From: Xenopus tropicalis
Lineage: Eukaryota; Chordata; Amphibia; Anura; Pipidae
Direction: 5' to 3'
Length of the DNA: 64,000 nt
Assembly: GCF_000004195.4 (NCBI RefSeq)
Contig: NC_030678.2
Location: 150,592,047-150,656,046, forward strand
The notes under the pieces were generated by a model. The model was given only the letters and a program-made list of their open reading frames with translations. It did no database searches and had not been told where the DNA came from. Below, piece by piece: positions 54,776 through 64,000 of this stretch. The translations under genes and the position numbers were made by a program. Numbering within the stretch: position 1 is the first letter of the stretch; each line of letters begins with the position of its first letter.

Positions 54776-57700
54776 TGCAGTTTTTCTTAAGGATGGGGTT
54801 GTAGCTTTTGCCAGCGGAGGACTCGTTATGTTCTGGGCACTACTGTCACAGCTTGCAGAGGAATGCTTACTAGGGGTGGGGGCCTATGCTCCAGTTTTAT
54901 GCACAAGAATCCTAACGGTGAGTTATGTATCTTTGGACAAGGGTTTCAGGAGGAAGATATTATAGCTGTTTACTCTTACTTGCCCACCCAATTCTTTGGC
55001 GAAAAGTAGCTGACATGGTGGCCAGCTGGGTAGACTTTGGTCTTGGCAAGCATTTATGGTGTGGCTTGGATATGTTTGTCAGTAATTGTTATTTACTGTT
55101 GCACTATTTGTGTTATAGCTATATAAGACATTTGTTACTAAAGCTGTAGCCGCTTTCTACCCCACTCTCGATGTCTTCATTATCTACTGGGGGAGAAAAA
55201 ATAAAGGGGACTGGGCTGGGGTGAATTTTGCATGCAGGGGGGCATCCTGCCTCCTTTTTTATAGTTTATTTGAGCTAAATGAACATAACTATCAAATCTG
55301 CCTGATCGACTAAATGGGCAATATACATGGTACAAACATTTTTGTTCATTCCTATCTAACGCCAGTCTGTTGGATTAATTGGGCAATGTCAAGTTTGCAC
55401 CAATCCAGGTAACCCACAGTAAGCAATCAGCAGGTTGCATTTACATGTCACCTGTTTGGAAGCAATCACCTGATTGGTTGCTGAGCCCTTTATTACCCTT
55501 TTAGCTTTCCAGCTAGAAGGGGTGCTTGTGTGCCTAAGAAGGCCATCAAAGAAATGTTCTTTTATTCTATGTTAGTGAGGGTTTAAAAAGCAGCAATCAT
55601 TGTTGTAATGCCTCATCAAACAAAGGGCTGACATGGAAACTGCCTATTTTGCAGTCTTTCTCCTGAGTCGCATTTTGTCTGTTTGATCCCATTAACTCTG
55701 TCACTGCCTTGGGGCCGAACTGAATGGGGTCAGCCAAATATGACCTTGAAAAAGGCTTTTCTCTCTTGCTCCCTAATCTGCTCCTGCTGCTGTTTGTGAT
55801 ATGACTGCAGCAGGAAGCACATAAATGGCCTCCGCACACACACATGAGCATACAAATCATACCCAAGTACATCTATATGTATAGTATAAACTAAAAAGGG
55901 ATGGGCTTTGACAGCTTTTAAATAATTAAGAGTGTGTGCTATTTAAATAGACTTTCTAAGAATCTTCAAATAAAATATCCATTATTGATTTGATTCATTT
56001 TTTCCCCTATCTACAGTATGTTACATGTCCCTGTGTTCGGGATTGGTGAATAAAAGTCGTTCTTATTCTCTTAGCCTTTAATATTTGCCTCCAGGACAAT
56101 TCTTTTCTCAGATGAAGCACATGTACGTCATTTGCTCAGTAGTCGTTACTGCAGTAAAGCTGCACATGCTTTCAGCATAGGAAAATGCTATTTATTCAGG
56201 GGCTTTCTTTGGAAGCCAGAGTTTCCCTTTAATTTAGATGCATGCTGCATGGCTGCACATTAATCAGTTCAGTCTGCAGCATGTATTAAAAAATTAATTG
56301 TTAATTAGTCATGCAGGATGTGGATTTAATATGTATTGTTTTACCCTGATACTGACATTCCCTGAACAAATGATGTATAAGTAGAAAACAGGTGAAGAGT
56401 GACAGTAGAACAGGGTACCTGGCAGGGATAAACTGACCTTGCCAAACTTAAAATGAAAAATTGTAGGCGTGTGTCTATGACTTGCCAGAAACAGTATGGT
56501 TTGGCTCCTTGGTGCCCCAAAACAGCTGTTGTATGGGGTCAGAAACTGACCCTTGCAGCTGTCAGCACCAGCAAGCACTGTCAAGGGAGCCTATGATGGA
56601 CGACCAAGGCCTGCAGCCCTTTAATTTACTTGGCAAGCTGCAGTGATCCAAACATGTAACAGAATCACTGGCAGCACTTTTAATCCTGGGTCATATGGGC
56701 TGAGAAGCAATGATCTGTACTGTACTTACACATTATTTAGGTTTAATTTTAAATTTCAAATGCAAATGATACTACAACACTACAGAATCAGTAGGCAAAC
56801 AGCTTACAGCCAATGCAATTTTAAAAGTATTTTATGTACATGGAGACTTTTCCTTTTTTTTCAGTGGTTTTGCTTTGAAAAACCATAAATGCTGTCATAC
56901 GGGAGATCATTATACAGTATTAGTTGTGCAAAATGGAGTCTCAAAGCCATTTTCCTTAGTCAAGGCAGCCGTTTTTGACCACAGAAAGTATGCTGGGACA
57001 CAAGAATGGTAAATAACTTGTCTAAGAAGTTTACTCTAGGATTTAAACTTTGGTCCTCAGTCAGGGCTGAAGGAAAGACATAGGAACTCTAGGTCAGTTA
57101 TGTTACCAACCCTTGAGAGTGACCCCAGAGGGGAGCCTGTAGCAGTGTCTAGTGTGGCCCAAACTGAAGGCCAGCTAGGGTGAGGTATGATGAGAATGCG
57201 TAGTTGCTCTAACTCAATACTCCTAGAAGCTCAGCCTGAAGATCACTTAGGATAAGATTTAGGATGACCATATTTTTCCTGTCCTAGATGTGTGATGTGT
57301 ATGTATCTTTATCTGCATAGGCTAAGGTGCGGCCCTGACCAAATTATGGACCTAAAAGGACTGAAAAGCCTGGAAACCATGCCTCTAGAGTGGAATGATA
57401 TTTGCTACAAAAACTGTGCTGCTTATGAACACTGTAAAGGTGCAAGTCTGTATCTATCCTAAAATATAGAAAACTCAGTCTCCATGCAAATGCTTTACAA
57501 GTGAAACATGGAATGATCAAATCAGAATCACATTATACAGACTCAGGTACTCAGGTGTGTTAACTCCCTTTACAAAGGGATGGAGGTGTAAATATTTTGC
57601 CTGCATTGACAGTTAATTTTTGGTACCTTGAGTGGTTAAGAGCACAGAAGTGGATTAAGACACATTGTTAGTAAGGGAATCCAAGATCAAGGAGAGGGAC

Positions 57701-59587
57701 AAGGTAGACAAAGCAACTGTCAGCCAAGGCTTCTTGAAGAACATTAGTATGGCACAGGATGGAGTTTTTGATGGCTCGGGAGGTGAAAGGGTGAACAGAG
57801 CGGTAGCAGCAGATGTTGGGTCACGTCATGCTTGGATCTGACATTGAGTGTAGCACTTACAGTCACTAATTTAGCTAGGAGTCTGTAGCAGACTGTGACA
57901 TTGGTGTCGGATATAATTTAGCTAATGTGCAAGTCAGGAGAGTAAGAAAGTGGGGATGGGGAATATAAATGACAATAAACAGAAATAGAGAGATGACTCT
58001 TGGTGATAAATACTTTATCACCAAGATAAATTTATTCTGCTTCATGAACTGGTTGTGTAAGGCATATCAGGTATATGGTGGTGCCATATTGTCAGCCAGT
58101 TTTACTGTGACAGCCTTATCCAAAGAGACTTTAGTTTGGCACTGGACAGAAATTACGCCAGTATTGCATTTATATTTGTATTCTAGAAGAGAAAGGATGA
58201 AGACACATGAAACTACTAGCAGCAGCTACTTTTTCACAGCTACTAAACACTAGAAAATACCATAGACAATACTGAGAATTACCTCTGATCTATTTGTTTA
58301 TTTGTCTTAAAAAACAGTAAATTGAGAATGTATTTCTTAATTGATATACATGAATGTGCATTTTGTAATACATGAATGAGAGTTAGAATATTACTTCATG
58401 CAGTAGTCTATAGAGCTAATATATCAATCGCATTCTATAATATTAAATTGGTCCATAATACCCCCCCCCCCATTATCAGCTTTAATACAATAGGTGTTGT
58501 CTCAAAAACAAAAGACCATCTCAAAGTATCACTCAGACTATTAAAATGTACTATCCCATCAGGACTTTGTTGTGACACATGGAGCAGACAGTGCCCATTC
58601 CCTAGCCTTACATATAACACAACATATATACAAAAGAATACAAATTAGGCACTAGCCACTAACAAGTACCTATATAAATAACATTATACATATGGGCCAA
58701 TATTAACGTCCCATATTGTGCAACAGTATAGCAATGCAACATGTAAAGCACATTGTATATTTGTAGTTTTTTCACTATGGTAAAGAGAACTGTAGCCCTG
58801 GACATTGCAGGTCTCTATAAAAAAAAATATCACAAAAAAATCCCATATGGAGTCCGAGATTTGATTTCCTTTTGGTCTTTTCCTCTTTTTGAAACATAAT
58901 GTCCTGCAGTAGTAGAAGACAAGGCAGGTCTCCGTGCTACCAGAAGAGGTACAGTGAACACAGTATACTTGTTGTGTTGAGTTGTTGTCACAAGGACACA
59001 TTGGGCTCACATACATCTGGGGCAGAAGTATTTATACAACTACACACCTAACCCCCCTCCCCACACCAAAGCCAGTGAACCATATACTCACAAGGCACCA
59101 AATGACATTAGGTTCCGTTCTGCGTTCTGCCATAGAGACATGCTGCCTGCCCTGCCTGATTGTTTGTCTGTACTGACCTATGTTTAGAACACCCAGTAAA
59201 TGGGACAGGGAGTGTAGAACCTGTTGGGCCTATGCTGTAAATAATACAACAACTTGGGCAACGATTTTGCCTAGTCCAGCAACCCACAACAACAAAACAG
59301 CAGTTAGTTTTTAGTGTAGTTAAATAAATAAATGTCTGGTTGCTATGGTTCCCACCTTACTTCACAAGTCTACCTTGAAGTCAAGTTTTCTTTTTTTAAA
59401 CTTTGTTCTTACTTGTTATTTTTCACTAATTATACAATAACAAAGTAGAAGGTAAATAAAGGAAAAGAGAAATAGTGAGAAAGGAGCCAGTAGTTTTAAG
59501 GGTAAGGTTAAATTAATTTCTGATGCTAATTGAACTGGTTTCAGAGCTGCCATTTAATATGAATCTGAAATAATTACTAATCAGCCT

Positions 59588-59741
59588 TATATTCTATATA
59601 TACAGTATAGTGTGACATTTATATTCTATATATACAGTATATTGTGCCATTTATATTCTATATATACAGTATATTGTGACATTTATATTCTGTATATACA
59701 GTATAGTGTGCCATTTATATTCTATATATACAGTATATTGT
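59588..59741. repeat. 32-bp tandem repeat (~5 copies)
   Basis: The unit begins TATATTCTATATATACAGTA; copies start every 32 bp from 59588 and vary at 'gtgac/gtgcc' and 'tag/tat'. Confidence 0.93.
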
Positions 59742-60240
59742 GAGTGGGTCCCTAAGCTCAGGTAAGTAACAGCAGCACAGAGCATGTGCAGGGAATCAGC
59801 AGAAAAAAAGATGGTGAGTTACTGGGGGCATCTTTGGGGGAACAGATATTCCCTGCTAAAGGGCTGTGGGTTCCTTGGGCTGGTACAGAAGCACAAAACA
59901 TAATGTGTAGCCTTCTACCTACCCTACTTGTTGTTATGCTTTAGTTCTCTTTTAAGCAAAAATCCACATATGCATACAGTATCTTACTGTGCTTTGCATT
60001 TTTAGGACACCCTCTCGCTATGTAAGTTCATTTCTGACTCTCAGTTCATTTGTTTTCCCAGTTTAGGAAGCATCTCCAAACCTAAAGACACTAGCCCAAA
60101 ATGCAGAAAATCTCACCTGTACTTTTTTAGTGATTATCACTAGACAATGCACTTTTAGGCAAAATCTTCTGCAAGGGTCAATATTTGCACTTTCAGGTAA
60201 TTCTCATAGGGGCTAATGAAGGGCAATTTTGGTCCTGTAT

Positions 60241-60322
60241 GTATACTCTAGTATAAGCCGAGGGTGCCTTTTTGAGCACATTATTAGGGCTGAAAAACTC
60301 GGCTTATACTCGAGTATATACG
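60241..60322. mobile_element. ~82-bp palindromic MITE ('ataagccgag' type)
   Basis: GTATACTCTAGTATAAGCCGAG on the left is mirrored by CTCGGCTTATACTCGAGTATATAC on the right (first and last blocks quoted in part). The unit can fold into a hairpin with a ~35-base loop. No coding capacity. Confidence 0.75.
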
Positions 60323-60389
60323 GTAATAGCGCCTCTCCAACAGAATCCTGCATTGAGCAAACAGGTTTTTAATATTTAGTTTTGAAATT

Positions 60390-60730
60390 TGTCATGGACC
60401 AAGCCATATTGTTAGTTTCCCAGGTGCCCTCAGTCATGTGGTCCGATAAACATCAGTCACTCTTTACTGCTGCGCTGCAAGTTGGAGTTGTATAATCCCC
60501 CTCTTTCCCCCCAGCAGCCAATCTGCAGAACAATGATATGATAGCAAGATAGCAGCTCTCTGACACCTGTATTGCTACTAATGCCCCTCCTAGTGGTAGA
60601 TATGAGAATATTACAACTAAAAAACACATTTATTGGTTGAAGAATAATATTTAAATAGTAGAATGGATTATTTGCAATATACACAGTTTAATTTCGTTTA
60701 AAAACTACACTATAAAAATCTGAATCCTTT
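60390..60730. repeat. MITE ('ctgcgctgcaagttggagtt' family), copy 3
   Basis: A diverged match to 13650-14120: 'ttcccaggtgccctcagtcatg', 'tgcaagttggagttgtat', 'agatagcagctc', 'aaacacatttattggttg', 'atggattatttgcaatat'. Confidence 0.7.
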
Positions 60731-62745
60731 TAACTATCAATGCACCAGTTTAGGTTCCAGCAAATCCCAGCGCTATTTGCAGGATTGTCTGTTTTTAATA
60801 AAATTGTTATTATCTACAGTTGCAATGCCAATTTTGTAAGAGAAAAGAAATATTTGTATGTCATAAAATAGAAAGATATATGAATTCGCAATTTTTGAGT
60901 CTCATGACTTGTATGAACATATAAAGCTATGGGCCTTTATACAGATTCACAGAGCTCCAAATAAATGATTTCTCTTGTCAAGAGTAATGACTTTAATTAT
61001 TCCTACTATAACATAAAGCATTGGTGGTTTACCATATGAGTGCTTTAGACTATATCCTGTATATTTACTAGATAGAACAGATGTCAGACATTTTCATTAT
61101 AAAATACATAGTTAATTCCCAAGTTGTTTCTGAAGGCACTTTATATGTTATATTTACTGATTTACTTCATAGACAATCCATATTTTATCATTATAATTAT
61201 TTATGTATAAGTTAAGGCAGCACTGTCCAATTGCATTACCTGATACATGCAATAACATTAGAGAAAGCCTCTATACCAGCCATGCTAATGTACAGTATGT
61301 GATGGCACGTGCAAAGGGCCTTTTACACAAGCACTCTAAACTACAGGGAACCAGAGAGGCACAAAATTGTTGAAGGAATTTTTTGAATGTGGAATTTTGC
61401 TATCTTTAGAAAATGCAGATGGTGTGGAATAAGAATCATTTCTAGGAGCTGTTTATGATGCTCTCACCTCTGGTTTTCACCCAGCCAGAAAATTAGCAGC
61501 TCTGCACCAGGCAGTGTTAGCATTATTGATTCAGCGACAATTTGATTCCCGATATGCTTCTTCCTCTATACCAACAACTAGGAAGCTGGGGAGGGGTGCC
61601 CCCACAAGGCTCCTATAGTCCAGCCGTCACCTAGCAGTTAAAGAAACAGTAGTCACCCCTTTTTAATATGTGGTTAATAAATAGGGCTTGTGATTAATAT
61701 ACTTTTTACATGTGTTTTACTTAAGAAACATCTATATTTTTGTTATTTCTTGCAAGAACAAGGAAATGAAATCAGTTTCACATTTGCCCGTCTTGTCACT
61801 TTCTGGTTCTACTGAGCTGAGGAGAAGCTGTTCGCTGAGAAGCACTGATAATAAGCTGATCAAATGAACTCTGAACAAATTACTCTGTTTATAAGGGGGG
61901 AGTAATGTGATTGAAAAAGAAACAATGTTCAATTAGTGACTTATAAAGCAAAAAATTGGGAATTTTTAAAATTAAAATAATGTAATGCATTTGGAAAACA
62001 AACCCTTTTTATCATGCTTATTTTTTAGCAAAGATATTCTTTCTTAGGTGTACACTGTTCCTTTAAGTACACGTTTTGGATCTAGTATTTGGGATACTTG
62101 ACAAATTACCAGAACTAAATGACACAATAGTATGCAACCTCTGAAAACAACATAATTAAAAATAAAAGGTATTACCAATGGTATATTTAAGATTTATGAG
62201 TACCAGGGTGCTTTACAACTTTAGCATTAATGTCTGCCCAAAGGTAGAGGCCCTGAAATAGCCTGGGGGCCCCTCTTCTCTTAGTCTGGCACTGTACATG
62301 CTAGCTACAGGAGGCCCATCATACTTTGCCAAGCATGCAATCACTGTATTGACATTTAAACAGCTATTATACATTCATATTGTCATATAGATGATAACTA
62401 CATTAGTTTATATTTTGTAGGCCACCCAACCTCTCTTTAGATCCTGCATGGCTAACTAACAGTGCAAATGTAGATGCATGCTGCTTGCAACACTGGTTCT
62501 GGACAGCCAAGCACTATGAATTTAAATGAATGTGAATGTGGAACAGAATGTGGATTAAATATATTTTCATGGCATGTGAATAAAAATTGCTGTGGGTAAA
62601 ACTGATTTAGTTTTTCTCAAGGCACTTTTTTCAGGGACATTTTCACCTGCTGGGTGTTAGGGAAGAGAATTTTTTTCCAGAAAAGGTGGCAGTCAACCCA
62701 CACATCACTATCCAGCAGGTGACAATGCACCATGTGCCTATAGAG

Positions 62746-62940
62746 CAGGGGTCCTCAAACTTTTTAGAGAGGGGGCCAGATCACAGTCGAGACTGCGCAG
62801 AACGCCAACACAGTAGTAGATGGAGGAAAAGACTACCTGCAACTCATTTATGCCTCAAACTATGGCCCACGGCAGCGGGAGTGCAGGCCGGGTAAGTGGC
62901 CGAGTGGGGCCATATTCGGCCCGCAGTTTGAGGACCCTTG
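62746..62940. mobile_element. 195-bp hAT-type MITE
   Basis: The ends CAGGGGTCCTCAAACTTT and AGTTTGAGGACCCTTG are inverted repeats, flanked by the 8-bp duplication CTATAGAG (62738-62745 and 62941-62948). Both are hallmarks of hAT elements. The flanks are intact, so the insertion is fairly young. Confidence 0.92.
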
Positions 62941-63414
62941 CTATAGAGGATATGGGGCAGAGGCAGCTTCTAATATAGAGATACAACTGCTTATGACTAA
63001 GTACCAGAAGGGTACAAAATGAGTGAGGCAGCACTCTGTGGGGTCTGTATGCTTTTAATATGGGATATTTGAATAAAAATATAATTTTTTAAGTAAAGAC
63101 TTTGTACTGAGTTTGGGATACCATTTTCGACATGGACTTCTATCCAGATATCAACATGAAAGGTTTCTTCTCTCAAAGTGGTCCTTGTAGTGGGACCCAA
63201 GGCAAATGCTATAGTTGCCCTATTATAATTACCCCTACTCTCTCAGTTAGCTCAGCATTGCCCTACTGCTATGCCACAGACTTTCCCCACAGTTGAGCTA
63301 TTGCTGCAGTACATGTTGCCTGTGAGAGAGAAAAGCCCAACTCCAGCCCAGCGCATCGGAGCTAATATGCCTGCTGTTCTCTCACTGGCTTCTGCTTTAA
63401 TTTCTCTCACAGGC

Positions 63415-63441
63415 TTGTGGGCGGGGCCGGGGGCGGGGCCT
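63415..63441 (+). promoter_or_regulatory. lhfpl6: GC-box cluster of a putative lhfpl6 promoter
   Basis: Two overlapping GGGGCGGGG-type Sp1/KLF sites (GGGCGGGGCC twice) lie just upstream of a locally GC-rich, CpG-containing segment in an otherwise A/T-rich region. No TATA box. It is the only such cluster in the right half of the window. Confidence 0.55.
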
Positions 63442-63793
63442 TGTCTGAATTGATGGTTCCCCTGTGAGTTTGACACGGAGTGTTCCTCGCCCCTCCCCTT
63501 AGCCTGTGTCAGTGGGAATCTTTAGGAATGTACTAATAACATTTCCACTGGAGGCTCCTGAGTGAGGGGAGGGCTGCCTGCGCTGCCTGCTGCTCCAGAG
63601 CTGTGGGGAAGGGACTCTCAGTATAACGCTGTGCAGCAGGGAAGGATCTGCTTGTGGCAGCGCTGCGCTTCTTGCTGCTGGAAGAGAAGGGACGGGATCC
63701 GGCAGGTTCCACTTGTGGGTGTCAGTCGGGATCCCCAGCTGCTGGGGCGAGTAACACGTGTGCCCAAGGGATCGGGACATCTGAGCCGAGCTG
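63442..63793 (+). other. lhfpl6: probable non-coding first exon of lhfpl6
   Basis: A GC-rich segment downstream of GC boxes ends in a strong splice donor (…GAGCTG then GTGAGT at 63794). No conserved protein is encoded, so it would be 5' UTR. In human, LHFPL6 lies head-to-head with COG6, and its coding sequence, as I recall, begins in exon 2. The position and plus-strand orientation here fit that order. The 5' boundary is a guess; the identity is inference from gene order, not from protein similarity. Confidence 0.45.
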
Positions 63794-64000
63794 GTGAGTG
63801 TCAGGCTGGGAGTAGAATGGAAGTGCCTCTGAGCGATCCATCACACACTGGCCATCTAGAGATCAGCTGCGACCTGCTTCTGTTGCACTCCAGCTGAGAC
63901 TGAACTACAACTTTCAACATCTTCACACTGTAAGGCAGGTTGGGCATCTGGGAGATGTAGGTGCTAGGGTGAGGCTCTGGCTCATTAGTATGGGTGCAGT
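63794..64000 (+). other. lhfpl6: putative lhfpl6 intron 1 (start)
   Basis: Sequence after the GTGAGT donor. An open frame crossing 63562-63897 shows no domain. Nothing else is recognised before the window ends. Confidence 0.35.

Larger units (their letters stand above)
39432..63400. other. intergenic region between cog6 and the putative lhfpl6 promoter
   Basis: About 24 kb without any frame I can assign to a host gene. The repeats that could be recognised are listed separately. Stretches with nothing recognised include about 49100-51600, 52460-54520, 54780-59580 (apart from a repeat-like piece at 55404-55510 and common frog MITE ends near 53311) and 60740-62740. Enhancers or non-coding transcripts could be present but cannot be seen from sequence alone. 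Confidence 0.65.

Noticed and set aside
63562..63897. A 111-codon plus-strand frame at the right edge as a coding exon
   Set aside because: GC-rich 5' UTR-like sequence without a signal peptide or domain; the frame runs through a strong splice donor. Kept only as a probable non-coding exon.

Overview
The window is vertebrate nuclear DNA, almost certainly from a Xenopus frog; X. tropicalis is my guess, but the species is not proven by the sequence. The reasons are one large gene with short GT-AG exons in kilobase introns, and a repeat load typical of Xenopus: many MITEs with TTAA, TTA or 8-bp target duplications, Tc1-type transposons, and CR1/L2-type LINEs. There are no bacterial-style genes, rRNA, tRNA or CRISPR.

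The left half (1-29732, minus strand) carries the 5' half of cog6, which encodes subunit 6 of the conserved oligomeric Golgi complex. Ten coding exons can be placed to the base: 29607-29732, 27712-27855, 25204-25275, 22709-22767, 15150-15261, 14173-14255, 13279-13349, 12090-12183, 1492-1620 and 1183-1274. They total 982 bp, about 327 residues, and every junction keeps the frame. The vertebrate protein is about 657 residues, so the remaining exons lie left of base 1. The introns hold Tc1 elements, an L2-type LINE fragment and several MITEs.

The centre (28050-39431) is the unusual part. A 41-bp minisatellite starts in cog6 intron 1, about 50 bp from the exon 1 donor. The block of minisatellite plus exon 1 plus promoter plus about 0.9 kb of upstream DNA is present twice in direct orientation, about 8.8 kb apart. 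Each copy has an intact start codon, coding exon 1 and splice donor. Between the copies, inside the second minisatellite, sits a 6.1-kb CR1-like retrotransposon (31375-37448, plus strand). It has six and a half 285-bp tandem monomers as its 5' region, an intact esterase-type ORF1, and an ORF2 (endonuclease plus reverse transcriptase) broken by two frameshifts. cog6 may therefore have two alternative promoters with identical coding first exons. An assembly artefact from haplotype differences must be excluded.

The right part (39432-about 63400) is intergenic and dense with nested MITEs and hAT elements. Several contain private tandem expansions: 20 x 52 bp inside a MITE, 11 x 41 bp inside a CR1 3' UTR fragment, and a 34-bp forward/inverted repeat inside a hAT element. 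At the right edge a GC-box promoter and a probable non-coding first exon with a splice donor point rightwards (about 63440-63793). In human, LHFPL6 lies head-to-head with COG6, so this is most simply the first exon of lhfpl6; that is inference from gene order.
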